Notes: generated by a model from the sequence alone, not told the origin. Shown: positions 1 to 11,145, numbered from the stretch's first letter. The stretch: DNA of 64,000 nucleotides from Alloalcanivorax mobilis (GCF_002864685.1 NZ_NMQZ01000007.1:62001-126000), one strand, 5' to 3'. Program-made: numbers and translations.

Positions 1-85
1 GCTCAACCAGAAAGGCTCCGGCCGCTGTTTGATCTCGATCTGCGCCGCCGGCGGGCAGGGGGTTGTGGCGATCGTGGAAAAATAA
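1..85 (+). CDS. Thiolase (acetyl-CoA acyltransferase) C-terminal end, partial
   Basis: Only the last 27 codons are in the window, ending at a TAA. The fragment contains a Cys-Ala-Ala-Gly-Gly-Gln-Gly motif followed by a hydrophobic strand. This matches the C-terminal active-site loop of thiolases (usually C-x-G-G-G-Q-G), whose cysteine acts in the Claisen/thiolysis step of beta-oxidation. The first Gly of the usual motif reads Ala here. The gene runs into the window from the left and faces the convergent thioesterase gene, which fits a fatty-acid neighbourhood. Which thiolase subfamily it belongs to cannot be told from this tail. Confidence 0.75.
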   Translation, partial: LNQKGSGRCLISICAAGGQGVVAIVEK

Positions 86-178
86 GTTGAAAGTGAAAGG
101 TTAAAAGGAGAAAGCGCGGGCACGGCCTGGCTGAAAAGGCGAGGCCCTGCGCCGCGTTTCAACTTTTAACTTTCAACT
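85..178. terminator. Word-repeat inverted repeat between convergent genes
   Basis: The left arm (85-107) and right arm (156-178) are both built from the word AGTTGAAAGT and variants, in opposite orientation. The right arm overlaps the stop codon of the thioesterase gene. Lying between two convergent genes, it can fold in RNA from either strand and probably serves as a bidirectional terminator. There is no clean T-run after a compact stem, so a classical intrinsic terminator is not certain. Confidence 0.5.
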
Positions 179-1036
179 CTGCTGTCTGATCAACCCCTCC
201 TGACACACCGACGCCACCAGTTCTCCCTGGCGGTTGAACACCCGGCCGCGGGCGAAGCCGCGGGCGCCGGTGGCGATCGGGCTTTCCATGTCGTAGAACA
301 GCCAGTCGTCGATGCGGATCGGGCGGTGGAACCAGACGGTGTGATCGAGGCTGGCCACTTGCACTTCGCGGTTGACGAAGGTGAAGCCGTGGGGCAGCAG
401 GGCGGCGCCCATCAGATTGTGGTCACTGGCGTACGCCAGCAGCGCCTGATGCAGCAGTGGGTCGTCGCTCTGCAATCCGGTGGCGCGCAGCCAGGTCTGG
501 CGCAGCGGCGGGCTTTTCTCCGGGGTGAGCGGGTGGCGCCGGGTTACCGGGCGCAGCTCCACGGGCTTGCGGCGCAGCATGGCGGCACGGAAGTTCTCCG
601 ACATTTCCTCATTTTCCAGGAACTGGGCGTTCATTTCGTGCTCGGTGACCAGGGTGTCCGGGTCCGGGGCGCTGAATTCCGCGGTCTGGTGTTGAGGGCC
701 TTCTTCGGCGGTATGGAATGAGGCGGCCATATCAAAAATCGGCCGGCCGCGTTGCTCGGCGACCACCCGGCGGGTGGAAAAGGTGCCGCCATCGCGAACC
801 CGCTCGACCCGGTAGGTGATCGGCAGGCGGGCATCGCCGGGGCGCAGAAAATAGGCCTGCAGGGAATGGGCGGGGCGGTCGGTGACGGTGCGCGCCGCCG
901 CGATCAGCGCCTGGCTGACCACCTGGCCCCCGAAAATGCGCGGTCCCACGATATTGCGACTTTCCCCCTCGAACAGGTCTTCGTCGAGCCGGGTCAATTC
1001 GAGCAGGGCGAGCAGATCGGGCAGATCGGTATCCAT
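173..1036 (-). CDS. tesB: Acyl-CoA thioesterase II
   Basis: The 287-residue product matches the usual TesB length (about 286). It hydrolyses medium- and long-chain acyl-CoA to free fatty acid and CoA in the cytoplasm, using a double hotdog fold. Visible features are the N-terminal hotdog signature with IFGGQVVSQAL, the YASDH segment that carries the catalytic Asp, the LDHTVWFHRP strand of the second hotdog, and a C-terminal QEG with the catalytic Gln. The ATG at 1036 was chosen because AGAGGA lies just upstream and the protein then starts MDTDLPDLL as in the family; an upstream extension is possible but has no ribosome site. It converges with the thiolase gene. Confidence 0.92.
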   Translation of the reverse strand: MDTDLPDLLALLELTRLDEDLFEGESRNIVGPRIFGGQVVSQALIAAARTVTDRPAHSLQAYFLRPGDARLPITYRVERVRDGGTFSTRRVVAEQRGRPIFDMAASFHTAEEGPQHQTAEFSAPDPDTLVTEHEMNAQFLENEEMSENFRAAMLRRKPVELRPVTRRHPLTPEKSPPLRQTWLRATGLQSDDPLLHQALLAYASDHNLMGAALLPHGFTFVNREVQVASLDHTVWFHRPIRIDDWLFYDMESPIATGARGFARGRVFNRQGELVASVCQEGLIRQQS

Positions 1037-1254
1037 CGAACGTCCTCTTGTTACTGTTATGCGTGTCGGCTCCGCGGGCATCTGTGGCGGGCGGGCTGGA
1101 GCATAATAATGGAAGTCCATTCCAAAAACACATCGGCACTGTCGGGTGCCGCCCTGTTCATTTTGAATTCATCGCCCATTCAGGGACAATTAAGCGCGCT
1201 GTCATAGAGTTCGTCCTGTGCCCACACGGGCTTACCAAAGGAAAGGAGAACTCC

Positions 1255-1578
1255 ATGAAAGCCACTCAATATACCCTGATCGCCGCCCTCGCCGCCCTCG
1301 CCGGTTTCGCCGGCCTTGCCAGCACCGCCCATGCCCGTGATCTGGGCCCGGATAAAGCGGTGCAATTGCTGGAGGCGGGCAAGGTGCAATCCTTCGAAAA
1401 GCTCAATCAGGCGGCGCTGGCCAATCACCCCAACGCGACTCTGGGTGACACCGAGCTTGAGGAGCAGTACGGAAAATACGTCTACCAGGTCGAGCTGCGT
1501 GACGAACAGGGCGTGGAGTGGGACATTGACCTCAATGCCGCCACCGGCGAGATCCTTCACGAGGAGCGTGACGACTAA
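1255..1578 (+). CDS. Exported PepSY-domain protein (first of a pair)
   Basis: A 107-residue protein with a clear signal peptide (hydrophobic run about residues 8-25, cleavage likely after AHA). The mature part is a single PepSY domain, ending in the typical YQVELRDEQGVEWDIDLNAATGEIL pattern. PepSY domains are small periplasmic modules thought to bind or inhibit proteins in the envelope. A strong AAAGGAGAA ribosome site precedes the ATG. The stop overlaps the start of the next gene as TAATG, so the four genes to 3879 are one operon. The following regulator/kinase pair suggests the protein tunes or reports an envelope signal; the ligand is unknown. Confidence 0.85.
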   Translation: MKATQYTLIAALAALAGFAGLASTAHARDLGPDKAVQLLEAGKVQSFEKLNQAALANHPNATLGDTELEEQYGKYVYQVELRDEQGVEWDIDLNAATGEILHEERDD

Positions 1579-1889
1579 TGATGGAACTGGGACGCGGGGC
1601 GGCCATTGCCTCCTTGCTGTTGCTGAACTCAGGCGCCACCCACGCCCTGGACATCAGCCAGGACGAGGCGCTTCAGTTGCGCCGCCAGGGTGAAATCCTG
1701 TCCTTCGAGGCGATCCTGAAGGTGGCGATGCAGCGCTATCCGGACGGTCGGCTTTTGGAGACCGAACTGGAGCAGGAAGGCGAGCGTCTGATTTATGAGA
1801 TCGAATTGCTGACCGGCGATGGCGTGGTCCGGGAAATGGAGATCGACGCCCGCGACGCCAGCGTATTACGCGACGAGCTGGACGACTGA
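1578..1889 (+). CDS. Exported PepSY-domain protein (second of a pair)
   Basis: A 103-residue paralogue-like partner of the preceding gene, sharing the layout signal peptide plus one PepSY domain and the acidic end DELDD. Two adjacent Met codons open the gene; either may be used. Hydrophobic residues 7-22 with an Ala-rich end suggest Sec export. It overlaps the previous stop by one base and its own TGA overlaps the ATG of the response regulator, showing tight translational coupling. Having two PepSY proteins ahead of a two-component pair suggests a periplasmic sensing or damping role toward the kinase; this is inferred from position only. Confidence 0.82.
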   Translation: MMELGRGAAIASLLLLNSGATHALDISQDEALQLRRQGEILSFEAILKVAMQRYPDGRLLETELEQEGERLIYEIELLTGDGVVREMEIDARDASVLRDELDD

Positions 1890-2557
1890 TGCGCCTGCTG
1901 CTGGTGGAAGACAGCGTCTCGCTGGCGGATCAGTTGATGCCGATGTTGCGCGATCATGGCTATGCCGTGGACTGGCTCGCCGATGGCCGCGACGCTCTGG
2001 TGCGCATTCACGACGAACCCTATGACCTGGTGATTCTCGATCTCGGCTTGCCGGGTCTGGACGGCCTGGCGCTGCTGCGGCGCTGGCGCCAGGACGGCGA
2101 GACACAACCGGTGCTGATCCTGACCGCCCGCGACAGCTGGGCGGAGCGGGTGGAAGGCCTGAGGGCCGGCGCCGACGACTACCTGACCAAACCGTTTCAC
2201 CCGGACGAGCTGCTGCTGCGGGTGCAGGCGGTGCTGCGCCGCAGCCATGGCAGCACCAATCAGACCCGGCTTAACGCCGGCGGGCTGGCTTTGGACGAGG
2301 AACGCCAGAGCGTCTGGCTGCAGGATCGGGAGGTCACCCTGACCGGCGCGGAATTCCGCATGTTGCGTTATTTCATGCTCAATCAGGGCAAGCTGTTGTC
2401 CAAATTCCAGATCTCGGAGCATCTCTACGACGGCGAAAACGAACGCGATTCCAACGTGGTCGAAGTGCACATCAACCGCTTGCGGCGCAAGCTGGGCAGC
2501 GCGGTGATCCAGACCCGGCGCGGGCAGGGCTATCTGTACACCGGGGTCGAGCCGTGA
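1889..2557 (+). CDS. OmpR/PmrA-type response regulator
   Basis: 222 residues: receiver domain (about 1-115) with acidic pair E7/D8, phospho-acceptor D51 in [13 protein letters not shown] and the conserved Lys in YLTKPF, then a winged-helix DNA-binding domain ending RRGQGYLY. The length and motifs fit the PmrA/QseB branch. The ATG overlaps the stop of the PepSY gene, and the kinase start overlaps its own stop as GTGA. It is therefore the cognate regulator of the next gene. Targets are unknown; autoregulation of the operon is typical for this branch. Confidence 0.93.
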   Translation: MRLLLVEDSVSLADQLMPMLRDHGYAVDWLADGRDALVRIHDEPYDLVILDLGLPGLDGLALLRRWRQDGETQPVLILTARDSWAERVEGLRAGADDYLTKPFHPDELLLRVQAVLRRSHGSTNQTRLNAGGLALDEERQSVWLQDREVTLTGAEFRMLRYFMLNQGKLLSKFQISEHLYDGENERDSNVVEVHINRLRRKLGSAVIQTRRGQGYLYTGVEP

Positions 2558-3879
2558 TCTCCATGGGCCGGCGATTGGGCCTGAGTCTGTTCATCAGCCT
2601 GTTGCTGGCCGGGGTTCTGGTGGGCCAGGCGGCGCTGTGGTGGTTGGATCAGGAGCAGCGCGACACCGTGGCCGCCCAGCTCAATGACGAGGCCACCAGC
2701 GTCCTGGCGGCGCTGGTGGAAGGCCGTGATGGCCTTGCCTTGCAGCAGCAAATGCTCGACCCGGCCTACCGCAACCCGTTTTCGGGCCGCTATTTCATGG
2801 TGCTGATCGGCGAACAGCGTTGGCGCAGCCGCTCGCTGTGGGACGCCAACCTGGATGTGCCGGAAGCCGGCGGCACCGACAGCGAACTGCGCGCCGGCCC
2901 CGGTGGCCAGCAACTGCTGCGCTTCCGTGGCGATTACAGCATGGCGGGCCAGCCGATCACCATCGTGGTGGCGCAGGATTACACCCCGCAACTGGACAAC
3001 TTCGAGGACATCAAAACCGCCGCCCTGGCCGCCTGGGTGGTGGTGTTGGCGGGTCTGGCGCTGGCCCAGCAGTGGCTGATCCGGCGCGGGCTGAAGCCGC
3101 TCAATCAGGCGCGCCGGCAATTGGAGCAATTGCGCGGCGGCGAGCGGGTGGAGCTGGACGAAAACGTGGCGGTTGAACTGCGGCCGCTGGTGACCGAGGT
3201 GAACCGGCTGCAACGTCACACCGAGCAGCAGTTGCGCCGTTCCCGCCACGCCCTGGGCGACCTGGGCCACGCCCTGAAAACGCCATTGGCGGTATTACGC
3301 AACCGCTGTGACGAGCGTTTGCAGGCCGCCGACCCGGCCCTCCATGCGCTGCTTGATGAACAACTCGACCAGCTTGAAACCAGCGTGCGCCGTGCCTTGA
3401 GCCGGGCGCGGGTGGCCGCCGGCGCCACCACCAGCAACCGCTTCAACCCGGCGGAAGACGTGCCGCTGCTGGTCGCCACCTTGAAACGCGCCCACCACCG
3501 GGACCTGAACGTGGAGGTCAGCGGGCAGGGGCTGCCGCCACAACCGGTGGAACGAGACGACATGCTCGAAGTGCTCGGCAACCTGCTCGACAACGCCTTC
3601 AAATGGGCGCGGCACCGGGTCTGGCTGGGCCTGGAACAACGCAACGGCGAGCTGCTGCTCAGTGTTGCCGACGATGGCCCGGGCGTCGCCGCCGAACGCC
3701 GCCACCTGGTGTTAAGGCGCGGCGAGCGCCTGGACCAGCGCATGCCCGGCCATGGCCTGGGCCTGGCGATCGTCAGCGACACCGTCGACGCCTACGGCGG
3801 CCGCTTGATGCTCAGCGAGAGCGACGCCGGCGGCCTGCTGGTGCGCATCGTGCTGCCGGTGGCCGATCGCGGCTTGTAG
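2554..3879 (+). CDS. Membrane sensor histidine kinase
   Basis: 441 residues with an N-terminal membrane helix (about 6-28), a periplasmic sensor region, a second helix near 155-175, a HAMP-like linker, a dimerisation domain and an ATPase domain. The phospho-acceptor is His239 in [11 protein letters not shown], the N-box is [12 protein letters not shown], and the G-boxes are DDGPGV and HGLGLAIV. The H-box style (GHALKTPL) recalls PhoQ-like kinases. The start is a GTG overlapping the regulator's stop; an ATG three codons later is an alternative. It phosphorylates the adjacent regulator. The two PepSY proteins encoded upstream are candidates for modulating its periplasmic domain. Confidence 0.92.
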   Translation: MISMGRRLGLSLFISLLLAGVLVGQAALWWLDQEQRDTVAAQLNDEATSVLAALVEGRDGLALQQQMLDPAYRNPFSGRYFMVLIGEQRWRSRSLWDANLDVPEAGGTDSELRAGPGGQQLLRFRGDYSMAGQPITIVVAQDYTPQLDNFEDIKTAALAAWVVVLAGLALAQQWLIRRGLKPLNQARRQLEQLRGGERVELDENVAVELRPLVTEVNRLQRHTEQQLRRSRHALGDLGHALKTPLAVLRNRCDERLQAADPALHALLDEQLDQLETSVRRALSRARVAAGATTSNRFNPAEDVPLLVATLKRAHHRDLNVEVSGQGLPPQPVERDDMLEVLGNLLDNAFKWARHRVWLGLEQRNGELLLSVADDGPGVAAERRHLVLRRGERLDQRMPGHGLGLAIVSDTVDAYGGRLMLSESDAGGLLVRIVLPVADRGL

Positions 3880-3949
3880 CAGGAACTTTCCCGCCCTTGG
3901 TGAGCCTCTTAACAGACGACCTGTGAAATCCGCAAATGAGGTGGGAACG

Positions 3950-4963
3950 ATGCGCGCACTGATATTGCTCGCCACTCTGGCGGTGGCCTTGGCCATGCCT
4001 TTGTCCGGTAGTGCCGATGAGCCGGCGTTTGACGCCCGGCTTGAGGGCTATCAATACCCCTACACCGTGCACACGCTGAAATTGAACAGCCAGCGGCAAG
4101 ACCTGGAAATGGCGTTCATGGACGTCAAACCGGCTCAGCCCAACGGTCGCGCGGTGTTATTGCTGCACGGCAAGAATTTCTCCGGCGCTTATTGGGGCGA
4201 CACCATTGCCGCGCTCAGCGACGAAGGCTATCGGGTGGTGGTGCCCGACCAGATCGGGTTTGGCAAATCCAGCAAGCCGGCGCATTTCCAGTATTCGTTT
4301 CAGACTCTCGCCGATCACACCCGGGTATTGCTCGACACCTTGGGCGTTCGCAAGGTCAACGTGGTGGGGCATTCCATGGGTGGCATGCTGGCCACCCGCT
4401 TCGCGCTGATGTTTCCCGAACGCAGTGAATCCCTCTCTCTGGTCAATCCGATCGGGCTGGAAGACTGGAAGCGGGTGGTGCCCTGGCAGCCCGTGGAAGC
4501 CTGGTACCAGGCGGAACTGAAGAAGACGCCGCAACAGGTGAAGCGCTACATGACCGCCAGCTATTTCGACGGGCAATGGAAATCGGCGTACCAACCGCTG
4601 TTGACCCTCCAACAAGGGTGGATACGGGGCCCGGATTACTCACGGGTGGCGTGGAACTCGGCGCTTGCCTACGACATGATCTTCAACCAGCCGGTGGTGC
4701 ACGAGTTCCAGGACATCAAAGTGCCGACCTTGTTGATCATCGGCACCCGCGATCGCACCGCCCTGGGCAAGAACCGGGCGCCGCAAGCCGCTCGTGAGCA
4801 GCTTGGCCGCTACGACCAGCTCGGCCAGCGCGCCGCCGAGTTGATCCCCAACGCCCGCCTGGTGGAACTGCCGGGGGTCGGGCATGTGCCTCAGTACGAG
4901 GCCTTCAAGCCCTACATGCGGGCCCTCGGCGGTTATCTGGACAGCGTCGGGCCGCAGGCGTGA
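3950..4963 (+). CDS. Exported alpha/beta hydrolase
   Basis: 337 residues with a signal peptide (hydrophobic residues about 2-20, then SGSADEP). An alpha/beta-hydrolase fold follows, showing the oxyanion-region HGKNFSG, the nucleophile elbow GHSMGG, an acid in GTRDRTALG and the catalytic His in GVGHVPQ. The second ATG at 3950 was chosen over one nine codons upstream because GAGGTGGGAACG gives a ribosome site and the signal peptide then begins at once. The substrate cannot be read from sequence; an esterase or lipase-like role in the periplasm would suit a lipid-using organism. It converges on the TetR gene with a 10-bp gap. Confidence 0.88.
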   Translation: MRALILLATLAVALAMPLSGSADEPAFDARLEGYQYPYTVHTLKLNSQRQDLEMAFMDVKPAQPNGRAVLLLHGKNFSGAYWGDTIAALSDEGYRVVVPDQIGFGKSSKPAHFQYSFQTLADHTRVLLDTLGVRKVNVVGHSMGGMLATRFALMFPERSESLSLVNPIGLEDWKRVVPWQPVEAWYQAELKKTPQQVKRYMTASYFDGQWKSAYQPLLTLQQGWIRGPDYSRVAWNSALAYDMIFNQPVVHEFQDIKVPTLLIIGTRDRTALGKNRAPQAAREQLGRYDQLGQRAAELIPNARLVELPGVGHVPQYEAFKPYMRALGGYLDSVGPQA

Positions 4964-4973
4964 GGCGAGGCTG

Positions 4974-5585
4974 TCAGCGTGGCGCCACCAACCCGGCCAG
5001 GATCAGCCGCACCGCCTGATCGCTGACCGCCTCCATGTCTTGCCGGTCCACGTAGATGCCGTCCAGCAACAGACGGCACAGGCCATGCAGCGTCGCCCAG
5101 CTGGCCTGGGCGACGCGCAGCGGCTCGGCATCGGCGGGCAGCAGTGCCCGTTGCCCGGGTTCATTGAGGCGCTCCACATAGCGGCGAAAGCAGCCATGGG
5201 CGACCTGTCGCAGGGATTCGGTGGTGTGGCCCGCTTTCCACAGGGTCCGCCCGAACATCAGTTCATACTGTTCCGGGTCGTCGGTGGCGAAGCGCAGGTA
5301 GCCGCGCACGAAATCGCGCAGCGAGCGCTCGCGGTCCTCGCCACTGAAATCAACCCGATCCATCAAGGCTTCCAGGCGATGAAAACCCGCTTCGGCGAGC
5401 GCGCACAGCAGCGCGTTCTTGTCCTGGAAATGGTGATACGGCGCAGTACGGGACACCCCGGCCCGTTCCGCCAGCCGTCGCAGTGAAAGCCCCTCCACGC
5501 CCTGTTCGCGCAGCAAGGTGGCGGCCTCGCGCAGCAAAGTGGCGTGCAGATCGCCGTGGTGATAGCGGGACGGCTTGTTGGCCAT
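4974..5585 (-). CDS. TetR-family regulator next to fadH
   Basis: 203 residues. The N-terminal helix-turn-helix (about 10-60) reads LRRLAERAGVSRTAPYHHFQDKNALLCAL, the classic TetR pattern. The C-terminal ligand domain resembles the WHG family (FARSL..YLRFATDDPEQYELMFG type). The ATG at 5585 gives the standard short N-tail; a longer upstream reading has no support. It is divergent from fadH. The gap between them carries two copies of the palindrome TTGACGNCGTCNA overlapping a promoter, so it probably represses fadH and itself, with an acyl-CoA or fatty acid as likely effector (inference). Confidence 0.9.
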   Translation of the reverse strand: MANKPSRYHHGDLHATLLREAATLLREQGVEGLSLRRLAERAGVSRTAPYHHFQDKNALLCALAEAGFHRLEALMDRVDFSGEDRERSLRDFVRGYLRFATDDPEQYELMFGRTLWKAGHTTESLRQVAHGCFRRYVERLNEPGQRALLPADAEPLRVAQASWATLHGLCRLLLDGIYVDRQDMEAVSDQAVRLILAGLVAPR

Positions 5586-5653
5586 GAATGCTCCATCGGG
5601 CGGCGAGTGGTTCGGATCGGATTGTAGAAGCGGCGGGCCGCGGCGCGCCAATC

Positions 5654-7771
<2,118 letters not shown>

Positions 7772-7772
<1 letters not shown>

Positions 7773-7866
7773 GGCGGCTTCGCCGCCCGTTACAGGATTC
7801 AGGATTCAGGATACATTGAAGAAAGAGCTGAGCGCGCCCCTGTATCCTTCATCCTGAATCCTGTAT
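7772..7866. terminator. Hairpin plus word-repeat inverted repeat after fadH
   Basis: Directly after the fadH stop lies a GC hairpin, GGGCGGC-TT-CGCCGCC (7772-7788). A long imperfect inverted repeat follows: the left arm (7791-7821) repeats the word CAGGATT three times, and the right arm (7840-7865) carries ATCCTGAATCCTG. Placed between convergent fadH and an acyl-CoA dehydrogenase, it probably ends transcription from both sides. It has the same build as other word-repeat hairpins in this window but a different word. Confidence 0.55.
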
Positions 7867-7881
7867 CGAGGCCGATGGCCT

Positions 7882-9084
7882 CTATTTCAGTTCCTTGGAG
7901 CTCAGCCCCAACACCCGTCGCGCGATGATCAATTGCTGGATCTGCTGGGTGCCTTCGAAGATGTCGAGAATCTTGGAGTCGCGCGCCCATTTTTCCAGCA
8001 GCTCGTCTTCGGTGTAACCCACCGAACCGGCCAGTTCCACGCAGCGCAAGGTAATGGCGTTGCCGACGCGCCCGGCTTTGGCCTTGGAAATGGAAGCCTC
8101 CAGCGAGTTGGATTGTTTGTTGTCCGCCATCCAGGCCGCTTTCATGGCCAGCCAGAACGCTGCTTCCCATTCCGCTTCCATGCGATACAGCTCGGCCTCG
8201 ACCGCGCTGGTGTTGTCCACCGGTTTGCCGTAGTCGTAATCAATGGCCTCGGCAAGCAGTTCACGGGTGCGTTCCAACGACGCCTTGGCCACACCCAGGG
8301 CGAAGCAGGCCACCAACGGCCGGGTGTTGTCGAAGGTCTCCATCACGCCACCGAAACCGCCGGTTTCCACTTCCGGGTTGCCGAGCAGATTTTCCGCCGG
8401 CACGCGGCAGTCGGTGAACGTAATGGCAGCGGTGTCGGAGGCGCGAATGCCCAGTTTCTTTTCCAGGCGCACCAGTTCCATGCCCGGCGTGCCCCATTCC
8501 ACCACGAACGATTTGATCGCCGCGCGCCCCAGCTTCGGGTCCAGGCTGGCCCACACCACCACGCAGTCGGCGCGCTCGCCGGAGGTGACATAGATCTTTT
8601 CGCCGTTGAGCAGGTAGTGATCGCCATCCTGGCGGGCGGTGGTGCGGATCGCCGCGGAATCGGAGCCGGCGCCGGGCTCGGTGATCGCCATCGCCGCCCA
8701 TTGGCCGCGAAAGCGTTCCAGTTGTTCCTCGTTGGCCACGGCGGCGATGGCCGCGTTGCCCAAACCCTGACGCGGCATGCCAAGCAGAAAGCCGGTGTCG
8801 CCGTAGCAAAACTCCAAGGCGCCCAGGCAGGTGCTCATGTTGGAGCCGTTCTTCACCGAGCCGTCGTTCTTTATCTTGCCTTTACCGGTCTGGCTGGCAC
8901 CGGCGGAGTTCGCCGGGTCGCCTTCGTTGAAGCCATCCAGGACCGAGGCGATCATGTCCAGCTCCTTGGGGCGCTGGTGCTCGGCGCGGTCATACTTTCG
9001 TGAAATCGGGCGGAACGTGCTGATCGCCACCTGATGGGCGTTATTGATCAGCGCTTTGAATTTCTTCGGAATCTCAATGTTCAT
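7882..9084 (-). CDS. Acyl-CoA dehydrogenase
   Basis: 400 residues. An FAD enzyme that introduces the alpha-beta double bond in acyl-CoA, the first step of beta-oxidation. Visible motifs are MAITEPGAGSD, YVTSGERADCVVVWA, and near the C-terminus DIFEGTQQIQQLIIARRVLG. The Glu in FEGT is the catalytic base position of medium-chain-type enzymes. The ATG at 9084 follows GGAAGGAAG. It lies 51 bp downstream of another acyl-CoA dehydrogenase gene on the same strand, so the two are probably co-transcribed. Chain-length specificity cannot be read. Confidence 0.92.
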   Translation of the reverse strand: MNIEIPKKFKALINNAHQVAISTFRPISRKYDRAEHQRPKELDMIASVLDGFNEGDPANSAGASQTGKGKIKNDGSVKNGSNMSTCLGALEFCYGDTGFLLGMPRQGLGNAAIAAVANEEQLERFRGQWAAMAITEPGAGSDSAAIRTTARQDGDHYLLNGEKIYVTSGERADCVVVWASLDPKLGRAAIKSFVVEWGTPGMELVRLEKKLGIRASDTAAITFTDCRVPAENLLGNPEVETGGFGGVMETFDNTRPLVACFALGVAKASLERTRELLAEAIDYDYGKPVDNTSAVEAELYRMEAEWEAAFWLAMKAAWMADNKQSNSLEASISKAKAGRVGNAITLRCVELAGSVGYTEDELLEKWARDSKILDIFEGTQQIQQLIIARRVLGLSSKELK

Positions 9085-9135
9085 GGGGTCTTCCTTCCTG
9101 GCCGTTCGGGCCGTTCGGGCCGGGCGGGCGCCGGG

Positions 9136-10443
9136 TCACAGGTGCAAGCCGCCGAAGGCGATGCCGATGGCGCGCAAGTCCCGGTACCAGCGCTCCACCG
9201 GGTATTCGTGGGTAAAACCGTGGCCGCCGAGAAGCTGCACGCCATCGGTGCCGATCCTCATGGCCTTGTCCTTGACCAGGGTGCGTGCCAGGTGTGTTTC
9301 GCGCTGGAAAGGTTTGCCCTGCTCGGCGCGGCAAGCGGCCCGGTAGGTCAGCATGCGCATGGCTTCCAGTTCGATGGCGATGTCGGCGACCATGAAGGCC
9401 ACCGCCTGTCGGTGGCTGATCGGCTCGCCGAATGCCTGGCGTTCGTTGACGTAAGGCACCACGTAGTCGAGAACCGCCTGGGCGGTGCCCACCGCCAGAG
9501 CACACCAGCCCAGGGTGCCCAGGTCGATAAACTCGCGGTAGTTGAAGTCATCGCCGCCCAGGCGCTGGTCCGCCGCCACGCGCACGCCGTCCAGCCGCAG
9601 GGGCCGTTGCGCGCAGGCGCGCACGCCCATGGCCGGGTCCTCGCCGGCACTCAGGCCTTCACTGCCACCTTCCACGATAAACACCGCCGGGCCGGTGTCG
9701 GTGGCGGCGGCGACCAGAAACAGCTCGGCCTCGGCGGCCAGTGGCACCAGTGATTTTTCCCCATGGAGAACCCAGTCATCGCCGTTGCGGGTGGCGGTGG
9801 TGCGCAGTTGCATGGGATCGAACAGCGGCCGGTGCTCAAGCACCGCGATGCTGGCCAGGGGCGGGGTGTCGCCGGCGAAGCTGGCCAGGTATTTTTCCTG
9901 CTGCATGGCGGTGCCCCAGCGGGTCAGTGCGTTGGCCACGCCCATGGGCGCCAGAATCGCCACCGCCTGGCCCATGTCGCCCCAGGCCAGATCTTCCGCC
10001 ACCAGCATGCTGGTCACCGTGGACCGTTCGGCGGCGGCGCCGCCCAGATCCTCGGGCACGGCGAAGAAGTTCAAACCCAAAGCCTGGGCCTGGCTCAGCA
10101 CCGCCGGGTCCGTGTGCTGAGCGGCGTTTGCCTGTTCCGCTTGGCCGCGCAACACCTCGGTGGCGAAGGCGCGCACACTGTCACGGATCATTTGCTGCTC
10201 TTCGGTAATGCCCAGATCGAACAGGTCGGTGGTGTGCCCGGGGGCGCTGAGGCGGGTAGGGTGGGTTTTGGTGCCGGCGCTTTTAAATGCGCGGGCGCTG
10301 GTGGTCAGTACCTGGAAGCCGCCCTTGGTGAGTCGATAGGCGAGCCGCTCCACGCCCTGGCGCATGCCTGTTCGGTCCAGCCACTGTGAGCCTGCCAGCC
10401 GGTTGAGCGCGCTCAGTGCGAACCCGATCGCGTCTTTCGCCAT
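9136..10443 (-). CDS. Acyl-CoA dehydrogenase-like protein without the usual catalytic Glu
   Basis: 435 residues. The acyl-CoA dehydrogenase fold is preceded by an extra N-terminal segment of about 75 residues (starting MAKDAIGFALSALNRL). The C-terminal motif LGGHGFTHEYPVERWYRDLR is normal, but the protein then ends IGIAFGGLHL. The family usually has (F/Y)EGT with the catalytic Glu here and continues for 15-20 residues. The base may be supplied elsewhere, as in isovaleryl-type enzymes, or the protein may be a partner of the dehydrogenase encoded 51 bp downstream. The ATG at 10443 was preferred over a longer reading by family start and the ATACAAACC-spaced context; a weak ribosome site is a caveat. 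Confidence 0.85.
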   Translation of the reverse strand: MAKDAIGFALSALNRLAGSQWLDRTGMRQGVERLAYRLTKGGFQVLTTSARAFKSAGTKTHPTRLSAPGHTTDLFDLGITEEQQMIRDSVRAFATEVLRGQAEQANAAQHTDPAVLSQAQALGLNFFAVPEDLGGAAAERSTVTSMLVAEDLAWGDMGQAVAILAPMGVANALTRWGTAMQQEKYLASFAGDTPPLASIAVLEHRPLFDPMQLRTTATRNGDDWVLHGEKSLVPLAAEAELFLVAAATDTGPAVFIVEGGSEGLSAGEDPAMGVRACAQRPLRLDGVRVAADQRLGGDDFNYREFIDLGTLGWCALAVGTAQAVLDYVVPYVNERQAFGEPISHRQAVAFMVADIAIELEAMRMLTYRAACRAEQGKPFQRETHLARTLVKDKAMRIGTDGVQLLGGHGFTHEYPVERWYRDLRAIGIAFGGLHL

Positions 10444-10803
10444 GGTTTGTATCCTGGAGAACGTCGAATAATGAGTGGGGAAGCCTCTGCCTTTTGCCCA
10501 GCCGGCTCCGCGGGCCTTGATGGCCAAAGCCTGGCAACGGGGCCGAGCAGAGGCTCTTTAATTATCGGGCAGGGGTGGTCAGTCTCATTGACCCCCTTGC
10601 CTGGGGGCGCCGGCAGCATGGTCACCGGGCCGGCGCGGGAGCGATGTTCACGGCGCGGCGGAGGGAGTAGGCTCACAAAGGCCCATTGTCGGGGGATTGG
10701 CGCGGCGGCCGGCAAGGTGGTGATTGAACATGTCCCATCGCCATTGACGCCCTCTTGGGTGTTCTACTTGATTTGTGAGGTCGTCTCTATCGGCGACGCG
10801 GAT

Positions 10804-10898
10804 CTGTGTGGGTCCCTTCCGGGATCGCTCAAGCCATCCCTGGGCGCTCCCGTTTTTGGCATCCCTGCCAAAAAGGGTCCCGGAAGGGACCCACACAG
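10804..10898. repeat. Long perfect palindrome with inner hairpin
   Basis: Arms 10804-10824 and 10878-10898 are perfect 21-bp reverse complements (begin CTGTGTGGGTCCC). Inside lie CCATCCCTGG and a second stem TTTTGGCA-TCCC-TGCCAAAA. The same inner design with different arms occurs at 23073-23188, so this is a family of structured elements and not a chance palindrome. It is intergenic; function unknown, possibly transcription end or mRNA stabilisation. Confidence 0.75.
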
Positions 10899-11093
10899 CT
10901 CCGCTTCGAGGTTGCCCAACCGTCACGGCGTGCAACGGCGTTGTTGCGGTTCCCCGCCAAACCTGTGAACTGCCCAGTCATAAAAAGCCGCTTCCCGCTA
11001 ATCCGCGATGAACCAAAAAATCGCCGGGAGCGATTTTTGACGTCGCGACAGCGACGGTCCGGAGGATGGCCGCCAGGGACGGCGGGCCACAAA

Positions 11094-11121
11094 AAAAGGG
11101 CCGGCGAATGCCGGCCCTTTT
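11094..11121 (-). terminator. Intrinsic terminator of the OmpA-family gene
   Basis: A perfect stem AAAAGGGCCGGC / GCCGGCCCTTTT with a four-base loop lies 24 bp past the stop of the minus-strand OmpA-type gene. Read on the minus strand it is followed by a run of T, a textbook Rho-independent terminator. Confidence 0.88.
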
Positions 11122-11145
11122 CATTTTCAGGAGGCCTGGTGACGA

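Larger units (their letters stand above)
10444..11145. other. 702-bp gene-free stretch rich in hairpins
   Basis: No credible gene is seen. From left to right it holds a stem built on GGGTGGTCA...TTGACCCCC (about 10568-10602), the long clamped palindrome at 10804-10898 (listed separately), a terminator-like stem AAAAATCGC/GCGATTTTT (about 11016-11038), a small GTCGC/GCGAC stem, and the OmpA-gene terminator. It separates the start of the acyl-CoA dehydrogenase operon from the end of the OmpA-family gene, both on the minus strand, so it must contain the dehydrogenase promoter. None could be named with confidence. Confidence 0.6.

Noticed and set aside
1048-1254. N-terminal extension of the first PepSY gene by 69 codons
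   Set aside because: The signal peptide and strong ribosome site define the start at 1255; the upstream frame is non-coding.
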